Source: Bacillota bacterium
Lineage (GTDB): Bacteria > Bacillota > Clostridia > Oscillospirales > Acutalibacteraceae
Direction: 5' to 3'
NCBI GenBank assembly: GCA_023410445.1
Contig: JAEYPT010000001.1
Coordinates: 1-64,000 of the forward strand
Length of the DNA: 64,000 nucleotides
In this document: positions 34,081 to 43,217 of the stretch, piece by piece
How the letters are laid out: the number at the start of each line of letters is the position of its first letter
How positions within the stretch are numbered: the stretch's first letter is position 1
The notes under the pieces: generated by a model
What the model saw: only the letters and a program-made list of their open reading frames with translations
What the model was told of the DNA's origin: nothing
Databases searched by the model: none
Position numbers and translations under genes: made by a program

Positions 34081-34947
34081 ATGACGAAGCGCAGGTTCCG
34101 CTTCTCCACGCTCCCGATCCTCACTATGGTAGGCCCGGTTTCGCTCTGGCTTCTGTTCTTCGTGGCGGTGCCGCTGCTTTATGTGCTCGTGATGAGCTTC
34201 TGCACCATCGACGCGAACTACAATGTCGTTTTCAGCTTCACCCTCGCAAATTACCGCAGCCTGCTGGATGTGGGTTACCTGCAGATTTATGTGCAGTCCA
34301 TTGTGATCGCATTCCTTGCGACGGCCATCTGTCTTGTGCTGGGGTATCCGTTCGCGTTCCTGATTTCCCGCACGTTTCAGAGTAAGAAAACGATTCTTTA
34401 CATGATGGTCATTATCCCGTTCTGGACCAACTCGCTGATCCGCATCTACGGCTGGAGGACCTTTCTCGGCGCGAGCGGCTGGCTGAACCTGCTGCTGCAG
34501 GCTCTGCACCTGATTGACAGCCCGCTGGAGCTCCTATTCAACCGGGGCGCGACGGTGCTCGGCATGGCGTACGTGCTGTTTCCGTTCATGGTGCTGCCGC
34601 TTTACACCGCTATTGAAAAGCTCGATCAGGCGCAGCTGGAAGCTTCCTCTGACCTCGGCGCGCGCGGTGCGGCAACTTTCTTTAACGTGATCCTGCCGCA
34701 GACGATGAGCGGTGTGTTCTCGGGCTGCATCATGGTGTTTATCCCCAGCCTTGGCTACTTCTACGTGGCGGATATTCTGGGCGGCGGCAATGCGGACGTT
34801 ATCGGCAACCTGATCGAGCGTCAGTTCCAGAGCGGCAACAACTGGCCGCTGGGTGCGGCCCTTTCGATTATTTTGATCGCAATCACGCTGTTGTTGGTAA
34901 AACTGTACCAGAAATGCGGCGGTGACATGGAAAGCCTGGGGGTGTAG
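34081..34947 (+). CDS. potB: Spermidine/putrescine ABC transporter permease PotB
   Basis: A 288-residue permease with six membrane helices. The EAA-type coupling loop is seen as LEASSDLGARGAATFFNVILP near 196-216. The first helix (SLWLLFFVAVPLLYVLVMSF) is near residue 21. ATG after GGGGGCGGG at 16 nt from potA. It forms the channel with PotC. Confidence 0.92.
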   Translation: MTKRRFRFSTLPILTMVGPVSLWLLFFVAVPLLYVLVMSFCTIDANYNVVFSFTLANYRSLLDVGYLQIYVQSIVIAFLATAICLVLGYPFAFLISRTFQSKKTILYMMVIIPFWTNSLIRIYGWRTFLGASGWLNLLLQALHLIDSPLELLFNRGATVLGMAYVLFPFMVLPLYTAIEKLDQAQLEASSDLGARGAATFFNVILPQTMSGVFSGCIMVFIPSLGYFYVADILGGGNADVIGNLIERQFQSGNNWPLGAALSIILIAITLLLVKLYQKCGGDMESLGV

Positions 34948-34950
34948 CAG

Positions 34951-35757
34951 ATGAACGGAAATCATCGCGGGAAAGTCCGCCGGCGTTTCGGCGCCGTTTA
35001 TTGCGGCCTGATCTATACGTTTCTGTTCCTGCCCATCGTGGTCATCGTGGTCAATTCCTTCAACGCGACGGAATCCAAACCGTATATGTCTTGGAAGGGT
35101 TTTACCTTCGCCTGGTACGGCAAGCTGCTGCAAAACGCGGCGCTGCTCGACTCCTTTAAGAACACCCTGATTCTCGCGGCAGTGAGCACGCTGCTTTCCA
35201 CCATTATCGGAACCATTGCTGCCGTGGGCATGTTCAAGTACCGATTCCGCGGCAAGAGCGTTATCGACGCGCTGCTTTATATTCCGGTCGTTATTCCGGA
35301 GATTGTGCTCGGCATCGCCTTGCTGACGCTGTTCGCCACGGTGAATATCCCGCGCGGAATGGTTTCGCTGGTGCTGGCGCACGTGACATTCTGCATCCCG
35401 TTCGTCATCTTTAACGTCCGAGCTCGATTGGACGGCTACGACAAATCCATCGAGGAAGCCTCCATGGATCTCGGCGTGGGAAGGGTGCGAACCTTCTTTC
35501 ATATCACGCTGCCGGTTCTGGCCCCCGGCATCGCCGGAGGCGCTCTGTTGGCTTTCACCCTTTCCATTGACGACGTCATCATCAGCTATTTCACGAACGG
35601 CCAGACGATGACTTTCCCACTCAAGGTGATGGAGAGCGTGAAAAGCGGTGTTTCGCCCGATGTGAACGCGCTTTCTACACTGATTTTGCTTGTGACCGCG
35701 CTATTTGTTGTTCTTACCCAGAGCGGCCTCGTCCGGCGGCTGAGGCACAAGGGCTGA
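34951..35757 (+). CDS. potC: Spermidine/putrescine ABC transporter permease PotC
   Basis: A 268-residue permease with six membrane helices and the EAA loop EEASMDLGVGRVRTFFHITLP near 169-189, split in function with PotB. It starts 3 nt after potB. The helix FAFTLSIDDVIISYF region near 203-217 is typical of PotC (SLDDFVI in E. coli). Confidence 0.92.
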   Translation: MNGNHRGKVRRRFGAVYCGLIYTFLFLPIVVIVVNSFNATESKPYMSWKGFTFAWYGKLLQNAALLDSFKNTLILAAVSTLLSTIIGTIAAVGMFKYRFRGKSVIDALLYIPVVIPEIVLGIALLTLFATVNIPRGMVSLVLAHVTFCIPFVIFNVRARLDGYDKSIEEASMDLGVGRVRTFFHITLPVLAPGIAGGALLAFTLSIDDVIISYFTNGQTMTFPLKVMESVKSGVSPDVNALSTLILLVTALFVVLTQSGLVRRLRHKG

Positions 35758-35800
35758 CTGCCGTCCAAAATCACATTGCCACAAAAAGGAGAGATCGAAT

Positions 35801-36931
35801 ATGAAAAAGATACAATTTCTCGGCATGTTTCTGGCTTCTTCCATCCTGCTTGGCTCGCTGACCGCGTGCGGCGGCAAAATTTCGACCACAGGCGGCACAG
35901 CCGCTTCCGCCGGCGGTTCTTCCGTAGAGACTTCGGCGGCCGCGCAGACTTCCGGAGCCTCCGGCAAAGGGGTATTGAATCTTTACGTCTGGACGGAGTA
36001 CGTCCCGGATTCCGTCATTCAGAATTTCCAGAAGCAGACGGGCATTAAGGTAAACGTCTCTACCTATTCCACCAACGAGGATATGCTGGCGAAGGTCAAA
36101 TCGGAGAGCGAGGGCGCGTTCGATATCGTACAGCCGAGTGACTACATGGTGGAACAGATGATTAAGCAGGGCATGCTGCAAAAGCTTGATCAGTCGAAAA
36201 TGACGAACTTGAAAAATATCTCCGATGCATTTCTTAACCAGAGTTACGACCCGGGCAACCAGTATTCCATGCCGTACCTCGGCGGAATCGCGGGCATCGC
36301 CGTGAATACCTCAAAGATTAAGGATAATATCACAGGCTACGCAGACCTCTTTAACCCGAAGTATAAAAAGACTATCGTCGCGCTGGACGATTACCGCGCG
36401 GTGATCGGCATGGCCGCCCGGAGTCTTGGCATGAGCATGAACGAGACCGACGACGCAAAGCTGGCCCAGATCAAGACGCAGGTGCTGAAGATCAAGGACA
36501 ACATTAAGCTTTATGACAGCGACAGCCCAAAATCCGCGCTGATTTCCGGCGACGCGACCCTCGGCTTCTGCTGGAGCGCAGAAATCGCCCTTGCCATGAA
36601 GGAAAACCCTGCCATCAAGATCGTGTTCCCGAAGGAGGGCGCCTATGTCTTCTTTGACAACTGGTGCATCACCAAGGGCGCGAAGAACGCGGAGAACGCC
36701 AATACGTTCATCAACTACATGCTGGATGCACAGACCGCGAAGGCTGTTTCGGAGGAATTCCCGTACCTTCAGCCGAACAAAGCCGCCGTTGACCTTTTGG
36801 GAGACAGCTACAAGAACAACCCCGCTGAAAATGTCCCGGCGGACGTGATCAAAAAAGGCGAGCATGTCAAGGACCTCGGTCCCGACACGCTGGCGAAGTA
36901 CAACGCCATCTGGACTGAACTGAAGAAATAA
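35801..36931 (+). CDS. potD: Spermidine/putrescine-binding lipoprotein PotD
   Basis: A 376-residue extracytoplasmic binding protein. A signal peptide ends in the lipobox LTAC (Cys at about residue 24), followed by a Ser/Ala/Gly-rich linker. The mature domain begins GVLNLYVWTEYVPDSVIQNF and continues with FDIVQPSDYMVEQMI and the PYLGGIAGIAVNTSKI hinge, as in PotD/PotF. FFDNWCITKGAKN near 284-296 is also typical. ATG after AAAAGGAG. It delivers polyamine to PotABC. Confidence 0.93.
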   Translation: MKKIQFLGMFLASSILLGSLTACGGKISTTGGTAASAGGSSVETSAAAQTSGASGKGVLNLYVWTEYVPDSVIQNFQKQTGIKVNVSTYSTNEDMLAKVKSESEGAFDIVQPSDYMVEQMIKQGMLQKLDQSKMTNLKNISDAFLNQSYDPGNQYSMPYLGGIAGIAVNTSKIKDNITGYADLFNPKYKKTIVALDDYRAVIGMAARSLGMSMNETDDAKLAQIKTQVLKIKDNIKLYDSDSPKSALISGDATLGFCWSAEIALAMKENPAIKIVFPKEGAYVFFDNWCITKGAKNAENANTFINYMLDAQTAKAVSEEFPYLQPNKAAVDLLGDSYKNNPAENVPADVIKKGEHVKDLGPDTLAKYNAIWTELKK

Positions 36932-36969
36932 GCGGACGGGGCGAACGACCCCGAAGAGAGGAGGAGACC

Positions 36970-38448
36970 ATGGAAATCCGGAAAATGTACATTGACGGGG
37001 AATGGACCGAGGGAACCTCCGGCAAAGTGATCGATGTCATCAATCCCGCGACGGGCGAAGTGTTTGACCGTGTGTGGGAGAGCAGTCTTGAGGACACGCG
37101 ACGTGCGATTGCCGCGGCAAAGAAATCCTTTTACGAAACCCGTGACTGGCGTGATATGGACTCCCAGAAGCGCGGCGACATGCTGCTGAAAATCGCGGCT
37201 TTGATCGAAGAGCACGCATCGGAGCTTGCCCGCCTCGATACGCTCGACAACGGCAAGCCCCTGCGCGAGGCCGAGGGCGACGTCGACGACGGCGTTCACA
37301 CCTTCCGCTACTACGCGGGGCTGATCAAGGCCCCGTACGGCGGCGTCTACGACGTGAACGCGAACTTCGGCCCCATGCATTCCTATACCGTGCACGAGCC
37401 GGTGGGTGTCTGTGCACAGATCACACCGTGGAACTACCCGTTTCTCATGTCTGTCTGGAAGCTCGCCCCCGCCCTCGCGGCGGGCAACAGCGTCGTGTTT
37501 AAGCCAAGCCCGAAGGCGCCGCTCTCGACGATCCGGCTGTTTGAACTCTTCGAAGAAGCCGGTCTGCCGCGCGGCTGCGCCAATCTTCTGCAGGGCGACG
37601 CGGAGGTTGGCACGGAACTGGGCGAAAATACCGACGTCGATATGATCGCCTTCACCGGCAGCACGCGCGTGGGCCAGAGCCTGATGCGCGCAGCCTCCAA
37701 CAATGTTAAGAAGATCGGTCTGGAGCTCGGCGGCAAGTCGCCGAATATCATCTTTGCGGATTCCGATCTTGACGGGGCCGTCGAATGGGCGATGATCGGC
37801 ATTTTCTTTAATCAGGGCGAAGTCTGCTCCGCAGGTTCGCGCATCATCGTTGAAGAATCCGTAAAAGAGGAGTTTGTAAAGAGACTTGCGGCGCGCGCGA
37901 ACGCCATGACCATCGGAAACGGGCTTGAAAATCCGGACCTCGGCCCGCTCATCACCAAAAAGGATATGGAAAAGGTCTTAGCCTATATCCGGAGCGGCGT
38001 AGAGGAAGGCGCACAGCTGGTGTGCGGCGGGGAACGCTACACTGAAAACGGCTGCGCGAACGGTTACTTTGTCCGGCCGACTATCTTCGACCGGTGCACT
38101 CCACAGATGAAGATCGTTCGCGAAGAAATCTTCGGGCCCGTCGTTACCGTGCAGACCTTCCGCACGGAAGCGGAGGCGGTTGCGCTGGCCAATGATACCG
38201 ATTACGGCCTTGCGGGCGCCGTTTTCACCAGCGACGTTTCGTGCGCGATGCGCGTCGTCAAGGAGATTCGCGCGGGCATCACCTGGGTCAACTGCTATAA
38301 CCCCACATTCAATGAAGCGCCCTGGGGTGGCTATAAGCGCAGCGGTGTCGGGCGCGAGCTCGGCATTCATGGACTGGAGGAATATCAGGAGATCAAACAG
38401 ATCAACCTGAACCTTGCACCGGGGCCCGTTGGGTGGTACCAGCACTAA
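36970..38448 (+). CDS. Aldehyde dehydrogenase (probable 4-aminobutanal dehydrogenase)
   Basis: A 492-residue NAD(P)-dependent aldehyde dehydrogenase. The Asn in TPWNYPFLMSVWKLAPALAA segment is near 157, the general-base Glu in LELGGKSPNII near 256 and the catalytic Cys in NQGEVCSAGSRI near 290. It begins MYIDGEWTEGTSG after MEIRK. Position between a polyamine transporter and two aminotransferases suggests oxidation of 4-aminobutanal to GABA; betaine aldehyde or succinate semialdehyde are alternatives. ATG after GAGGAGG. Confidence 0.9.
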   Translation: MEIRKMYIDGEWTEGTSGKVIDVINPATGEVFDRVWESSLEDTRRAIAAAKKSFYETRDWRDMDSQKRGDMLLKIAALIEEHASELARLDTLDNGKPLREAEGDVDDGVHTFRYYAGLIKAPYGGVYDVNANFGPMHSYTVHEPVGVCAQITPWNYPFLMSVWKLAPALAAGNSVVFKPSPKAPLSTIRLFELFEEAGLPRGCANLLQGDAEVGTELGENTDVDMIAFTGSTRVGQSLMRAASNNVKKIGLELGGKSPNIIFADSDLDGAVEWAMIGIFFNQGEVCSAGSRIIVEESVKEEFVKRLAARANAMTIGNGLENPDLGPLITKKDMEKVLAYIRSGVEEGAQLVCGGERYTENGCANGYFVRPTIFDRCTPQMKIVREEIFGPVVTVQTFRTEAEAVALANDTDYGLAGAVFTSDVSCAMRVVKEIRAGITWVNCYNPTFNEAPWGGYKRSGVGRELGIHGLEEYQEIKQINLNLAPGPVGWYQH

Positions 38449-38471
38449 ACTACTTCTATAATATTATTTAC

Positions 38472-38521
38472 GGAGAACACAATCCCGGAATGCTTGACCT
38501 GATTTTCGGGGTTGTGCTCCA
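38472..38521 (+). other. Intergenic hairpin after the aldehyde dehydrogenase gene
   Basis: GGAGAACACAATCCCG can pair with CGGGGTTGTGCTCC across a 20-nt loop. There is no T tract. It could be a processing or stabilising hairpin between two operon genes. Confidence 0.5.
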
Positions 38522-38667
38522 ATTCTTACGGTTTACTACTTAAAAAGTGCTATATGGAATAGAAAAGAAGCAGAAAGACGGTGCGCCCGGCGAATTGCGC
38601 GGAGCACGTCCCCTGAGCTATCATTATAGATGTAAGAAAGCAGGCGCCGGATCAGAAAATCCGGCCC

Positions 38668-38815
38668 AGACCGTCGATAAAGTCGCGCAACCGCAAAATT
38701 GTTTACAATTTTGCTTTCTGCGTTGGCTGCGTTTGCAAATTCGGTCACATACAAGAAGTATGCTTCCTCATTTGCGGCGCTTGCCGCCTTGACTTGCACG
38801 ATTTTCGACGGCCTG
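38668..38815. repeat. MITE-like palindromic repeat element (about 148 bp)
   Basis: The ends are imperfect inverted repeats of about 22 nt: CAGACCGTCGATAAAGTCGC at the left and the complement of TTTTCGACGGCCTG at the right. Inside are further hairpins (GCAAAATTGTTTACAATTTTGC cited as arms GCAAAATTGT/ACAATTTTGC, and CATACAAGAAGTATG). No transposase and no real ORF; an open minus-strand frame across it is judged spurious. It separates the dehydrogenase from the first aminotransferase. Confidence 0.6.
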
Positions 38816-38852
38816 TCCGTGCTTCTACTATCCGATGCGAGGAGATTTTATT

Positions 38853-40205
38853 ATGAGTTACGAACAGGTAAGCAGTGATCTGGAACGGGTGCTCGGTTAT
38901 ATTCATTCCGACCGGCTGTCCGACGAAGAGAAGGACACCATGACGAAGGAGACCATCCACTATTTTGACCAGTATGTCAGCCCCGGATGGCTGAAGTACC
39001 GGAAATCCGTTTCCACCAATTCCGCCGTGCTGGAGTGGATGGACCGCGAGGCGGTCGTCGAGGGCCTGTACGGAGAAGAGTTCATCGACTGCCTGGGAGG
39101 GTTCGGCATTTACACCTGCGGTCACCGCAATCCGGAGATTCTGGACGCGGTCAAGGCGCAGCTCGACCATCAGGCGCTGCATTCCCAGGAGCTTCTGGAT
39201 CCGCTGCGCGGATATCTCGCCAAAGCGATGGCGGACATCACACCCGGCGACCTGGAAAAATGCTTCTTCACAAACGGCGGCGCGGAAGCGGTGGAAATGG
39301 CGCTGAAGCTGGCGCGCATCGCCACGGGTGGCCGCTGGTACATTTCGGCGGTCGGCGCGTTCCACGGCAAGAGCATGGGCGCAATTTCCGTGGGCGGAAA
39401 AAACACCTACCGCGTGCCCTATACGCCGATGGTGCAGCAGGTACAGCACGTGGAATACGGCAATGCGTCGGATGTGCGCAAGGCTGTGCGTAACCTGCAG
39501 GCGGTCGGGGAAAAGGTCGCCGCCGTCATTGTGGAGCCGATTCAGGGCGAGGCGGGCGTCATAGTTCCGCCGGAAGGCTATTTGCCCGAGCTACGCGGAA
39601 TTTGCGACGAATTCGGCGTCGCGCTGATTTTTGACGAGATTCAGACCGGCATGGGAAGAACCGGCACCATGTGGCGCTGCGAAGAGGAAAACGTCACCCC
39701 GGACATCATGACCTTCGGCAAGGCGTTCGGCGGCGGCATCATGCCGATTACCGGAATTATCTGCCGCCCGAATATGTGGACGGAAGAGCTGATCGACAAC
39801 CCGTGGCTGCTCGGTTCCCCGACATTCGGCGGAAATCCGGTGTGCTGCGCCGCCGCGCTTGCAACGATCAAATACATGCTTGACAACGATATCCCCGGCC
39901 AGGCGAAGCGGAAGGGAGCTATCCTGAAAGCCGGTCTGCAGGGGCTGAAAGAAAAGTACCCGTCGGTTCTGATCGACGTGCGCGGGGAAGGCCTGATGCT
40001 CGCGGCCGAATTCGTTCGCAGCGAGGTCGGTTACGAGGTGGCTAAGGGCCTGTTCGCGCGCGGCGTGCTGACGGCCGGAACGCTGAACAACAGCAAGAGC
40101 ATCCGCTTTGAGCCGCCTGCCGTCATCACGGAAGAACAGATCGCCGCAGTGCTCACCCGGATGGACGGAGCGCTCGCCGACGCAAAAAAAGAATTTTCCC
40201 TGTAA
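38853..40205 (+). CDS. Class III aminotransferase (probable putrescine aminotransferase)
   Basis: A 450-residue PLP enzyme of the ornithine/putrescine aminotransferase group. The cofactor-binding TNGGAEAVEMALKLAR segment is near 137, the Asp in LIFDEIQTGMGRTG near 262 and the PLP Lys in MTFGKAFGGGIMP near 291. Length and the N-terminal helix (SDLERVLGYIHSDRLSDEEK) match YgjG-type putrescine aminotransferases. ATG at 38853 follows GAGGAG; an in-frame ATG at 38835 lies before that RBS. It should convert putrescine to 4-aminobutanal. Confidence 0.9.
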   Translation: MSYEQVSSDLERVLGYIHSDRLSDEEKDTMTKETIHYFDQYVSPGWLKYRKSVSTNSAVLEWMDREAVVEGLYGEEFIDCLGGFGIYTCGHRNPEILDAVKAQLDHQALHSQELLDPLRGYLAKAMADITPGDLEKCFFTNGGAEAVEMALKLARIATGGRWYISAVGAFHGKSMGAISVGGKNTYRVPYTPMVQQVQHVEYGNASDVRKAVRNLQAVGEKVAAVIVEPIQGEAGVIVPPEGYLPELRGICDEFGVALIFDEIQTGMGRTGTMWRCEEENVTPDIMTFGKAFGGGIMPITGIICRPNMWTEELIDNPWLLGSPTFGGNPVCCAAALATIKYMLDNDIPGQAKRKGAILKAGLQGLKEKYPSVLIDVRGEGLMLAAEFVRSEVGYEVAKGLFARGVLTAGTLNNSKSIRFEPPAVITEEQIAAVLTRMDGALADAKKEFSL

Positions 40206-40240
40206 TTTCAAAGGGAGTAAATAAAGGGAGGCAGTTTGTC

Positions 40241-41596
40241 ATGTTACGGGAAGCTTTGCCGGAAATCGTTACGGGCACGGTGCCCGGTCCGAAGGCCAAA
40301 GCGCTGCTGGAGCGCCGGAAGGAAGCCGTAATCGGGGCAATCCAGTGCGGGTATCCGTGCGTCATCAGCCGCGGCGAGGGCGCCATGTTCGAGGATGTGG
40401 ACGGCAACCGGTTCCTTGATTGGATCGGCGGCGTCGGCGTACTGAATATCGGCTACAGCCAGCCGGAGATCGTGGAGGCCGTGCGCGAGCAGGCCGGGAA
40501 GTTCTTCCACGGCATGCAGCACATCGTCACGCACGAGGGCTATGTGGCCCTCGCGGAGAAGCTGGATGAGATCATGCCTGCGCGCGGCGACAAGCACAAA
40601 ACGCTGTTTGCAAACAGCGGCGCAGAGGCGGACGAAAATGCGGTAAAGATCGCGAAATCCGCAACGGGCAGGCCGAATATCATCGTGTTTTCCGGCGCGT
40701 TTCACGGACGCACCGCCATGACCATGACCATGACCTCCAAGAAAGCGTATTCCTACGGCCTCGGGCCGTTCCCGGACGGTGTCTACCGCGCGGAGTTCCC
40801 CTACCTATACCGCGGGCCGGACGGCATGTCGGAGGAAGAAGCAATTCAGTACTATATCAAACGCTTTGAAGCCGTGTTTGAAGAAGCTTCCCCGGCGGAG
40901 TACGTTGCCGCCGTCGTAGTCGAACCGATTCAGGGTGAGGGCGGCTTTGTCCCCGCACCGATCGAATGGGTGAAGGCAGTGCGCAAAATCTGCGACCGCA
41001 ACGGCATTCTTCTGGTGGCGGACGAAGTGCAGACGGGCTTCGGCCGTTCCGGTCGGATGTTTGTGTCCGATTATTGGAAGGAAGCCGGCTGCGCTCCGGA
41101 CCTCGTCACATTTGCAAAATCGGTAGCGGCTGGCGTTCCGCTTTCCGGTGTCACGGGTGACGCAAAGGTGATGGACCGCGTGCGGCCCGGTGTGGTGGGC
41201 GGCACCTACAACGGCAACGCGCTGGCCTGCGCGGCATCCCTCAAGGTGATCGAAATCATGCTGCGTGACCGCCTCCCGGAGCGTGCACTCGTCATCGGCA
41301 AAAAGGTGACAGATACGTATAACGCCTGGAAAGAAAAATATCCGGTGGTCGGCGACGTGCGCGGAATCGGCTCCATGGTCGGCATTGAGTTTGTGAAAGA
41401 TCGGAAAACAAAGGAGCCGAACCCGGAGCTGGTGAAAGCGATGATCCAGTATGCGGTGCAACACGGGCTGCTGATCGAGAGTGCGGGAACTTGGGGGAAC
41501 GTCATTCGCTTCCTGTGTCCGCTGGTCGTCACCGACGCTCAGCTTGACGCGGGTCTCGCGATTATGGAAGATGCTCTCAAAGACTCCCTCAAGTAA
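40241..41596 (+). CDS. Class III aminotransferase (probable 4-aminobutyrate aminotransferase)
   Basis: A 451-residue PLP enzyme. NSGAEADENAVKIAKSATG (near 122) binds the cofactor phosphate, LVADEVQTGFGRSG (near 257) gives the ring Asp, and VTFAKSVAAGVPLSG (near 289) the PLP Lys. These and the VEPIQGEGGFVPAP loop resemble GabT. In this operon it would turn GABA into succinate semialdehyde. ATG after AAAGGGAGG. Last gene of the operon; a terminator follows. Confidence 0.88.
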   Translation: MLREALPEIVTGTVPGPKAKALLERRKEAVIGAIQCGYPCVISRGEGAMFEDVDGNRFLDWIGGVGVLNIGYSQPEIVEAVREQAGKFFHGMQHIVTHEGYVALAEKLDEIMPARGDKHKTLFANSGAEADENAVKIAKSATGRPNIIVFSGAFHGRTAMTMTMTSKKAYSYGLGPFPDGVYRAEFPYLYRGPDGMSEEEAIQYYIKRFEAVFEEASPAEYVAAVVVEPIQGEGGFVPAPIEWVKAVRKICDRNGILLVADEVQTGFGRSGRMFVSDYWKEAGCAPDLVTFAKSVAAGVPLSGVTGDAKVMDRVRPGVVGGTYNGNALACAASLKVIEIMLRDRLPERALVIGKKVTDTYNAWKEKYPVVGDVRGIGSMVGIEFVKDRKTKEPNPELVKAMIQYAVQHGLLIESAGTWGNVIRFLCPLVVTDAQLDAGLAIMEDALKDSLK

Positions 41597-41620
41597 TGGT
41601 AAGTCCGGAGAGTTCATTAT

Positions 41621-41677
41621 AAAAAAATCAGCAAATGGATTCAGCCTTTCAGGGGGCTCGCTCCATTTGCTTTTTTT
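41621..41677. terminator. Bidirectional terminator
   Basis: GCAAATGGA pairs with TCCATTTGC (41631-41670), with AAAAAAA upstream and TTTTTTT downstream. It ends both the aminotransferase operon and sigK. Confidence 0.85.
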
Positions 41678-41699
41678 ATCAGGAAAGTGCGGATCAAAA

Positions 41700-42386
41700 T
41701 TATCTGCTGAATCGCCGGTAGAGCGAGGAGAGCGCCTTTTTTTCAATACGGGATACGTAGGAGCGTGAAATCCCAAGCTTCTGCGCGACCTCCCGCTGCG
41801 TGAGCGGTTTGTTCCCATCCAGGCCGTAGCGAAGCTGGATGATCGTCCGTTCCCGGGGAGAGAGCACCTCCTGAATGTACTTTTTCAGCTGCTCCGATTT
41901 AATCCGACTGTCCAGATTTTCCAGAATGTTGTCTTCGGTCGCCATGATGTCCATCAGGGTCAGGACGTTTCCGTCCTTGTCGGTGTCGATCGGTTCATTG
42001 ATGGAAATGTCCTGCGAATTTTTTCGCGACGCCCGGAAATACATCAGCACTTCGTTTTCAATGCAGCGCGCCGCATAACTGGAAAGCCGGATGCCCTTGG
42101 AGCTGTCGAAGGTGTTGACGGCCTTGATCAGCCCGATCGTGCCGATGGAAATCAAGTCGTCCTGTTCGTTGGAGCCGGAGTAATATTTCTTGATGATATG
42201 AGCTACCAGGCGGAGATTGTGTTCGATCAGGGTCGCTTTGGCCGACGCATCGCCTTTTTGCATCTTTTCCAGACACTCTTTTTCTTCCTGAGCTGTTAAC
42301 GGGCGCGGGAACGAGCCGGATCCGGTGACATGGAGGACAAAAAAAATAAACCCGGAAAGGACCAAACCAAACATTGCGCCAAGCAT
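41700..42386 (-). CDS. sigK: RNA polymerase sporulation sigma factor SigK
   Basis: A 228-residue sigma-70 factor of the late mother-cell type. The hydrophobic N-terminus MLGAMFGLVLSGFIFFVLHV is a pro-sequence removed by SpoIVFB-type cleavage. Region 2 contains LIEHNLRLVAHIIKKY, DLISIGTIGLIKAV and YAARCIENEVLMYFR. Region 4 contains TQREVAQKLGISRSYVSRIE. The gene is intact and not split by a skin element. It indicates an endospore former. The upstream gap holds an ATACAA-containing motif on each strand. Confidence 0.95.
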   Translation of the reverse strand: MLGAMFGLVLSGFIFFVLHVTGSGSFPRPLTAQEEKECLEKMQKGDASAKATLIEHNLRLVAHIIKKYYSGSNEQDDLISIGTIGLIKAVNTFDSSKGIRLSSYAARCIENEVLMYFRASRKNSQDISINEPIDTDKDGNVLTLMDIMATEDNILENLDSRIKSEQLKKYIQEVLSPRERTIIQLRYGLDGNKPLTQREVAQKLGISRSYVSRIEKKALSSLYRRFSR

Positions 42387-42690
42387 GGCGATTTCCCCCC
42401 TTGGTTTCTGTGTAATATAATATATGTTGTATTCGGGGAATTTGTTGCAAGTCCCGACGGAATAATTTTTAAATCAAATAAATTTTTGTTAATTTATTCC
42501 AACTATGTTGTAAGTTCGTGATAAATCGGATACAATACAATTATGACACAATTCGGAAGGATATTTCCTTCTTAGCACTGGCAAAATCACTTTGTGTTAA
42601 CTTTCAGCCAATTTTTTTGGAGTAAAATAAACTCACGGAGAACAGATACCGGTTATAATAAATGTGATTTTAAACTGGGAAGTGGGCGCT

Positions 42691-43170
42691 ATGAAGAAAT
42701 TGGATACTACAGTGAAATTGTCTCATTCTCAGATATTGATTACAGTTTGTTCCGAATCCGATGCCGTTCTGCAGGGTTGCATATTCAGCGGGTATTACGG
42801 AAATTACATGAAATTTCTGGATGTCAATGAACTGTTTATGGAAATGCAGGAACTTTGCGACAGCGTACAGTATCCCCAGTCGACATTTAAATGCCGCACT
42901 TTTGGGGTGAAGCACAGAAAACAAGTGATCAGAAGGGCGGGCAATTTCGTGGAAGAAGATATTAACGAAGCAATAGAACAGGATAAGGCGACATTCCTGG
43001 TACATATTCAGTTTCGGCAGAATGCTTCCTGGCAGGGGAGCATCACCTGGGTGGAAAAGGATCGGACGCAGAATTTCCGGAGTGCGCTGGAAATGCTTCG
43101 CCTGATTGATGAGGCGGGGAGCCCCGGAGTTCGGAAGACGATGGAATGGGACGAACATCCGGAAGAATGA
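42691..43170 (+). CDS. Conserved hypothetical protein
   Basis: A 159-residue soluble protein. I do not recognise a named domain. The C-terminal half (VHIQFRQNASWQGSITWVEK, then FRSALEMLRLIDEA) resembles a small protein family common in Clostridia without known function. ATG at 42691 is used, with GGGAAG about 10 nt ahead, in preference to an upstream ATG at 42664. It is divergent from sigK with a 304-nt AT-rich gap. Confidence 0.75.
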   Translation: MKKLDTTVKLSHSQILITVCSESDAVLQGCIFSGYYGNYMKFLDVNELFMEMQELCDSVQYPQSTFKCRTFGVKHRKQVIRRAGNFVEEDINEAIEQDKATFLVHIQFRQNASWQGSITWVEKDRTQNFRSALEMLRLIDEAGSPGVRKTMEWDEHPEE

Positions 43171-43180
43171 GCTTATCGAA

Positions 43181-43217
43181 AAAGGGACACCGGAATCAAT
43201 CCGGTGTCCCTTTTTTT
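43181..43217. terminator. Bidirectional terminator overlapping the end of the flippase-like gene
   Basis: AAAGGGACACCGG pairs with CCGGTGTCCCTTT around AATCAAT, with seven T behind. The stop codon and last codons of the minus-strand gene lie inside it. Confidence 0.85.

Noticed and set aside
38536..38799. Minus-strand ORF of 87 codons between the aldehyde dehydrogenase and aminotransferase
   Set aside because: It reads across the MITE-like repeat and flanking hairpins; a repeat-derived frame, not a gene.
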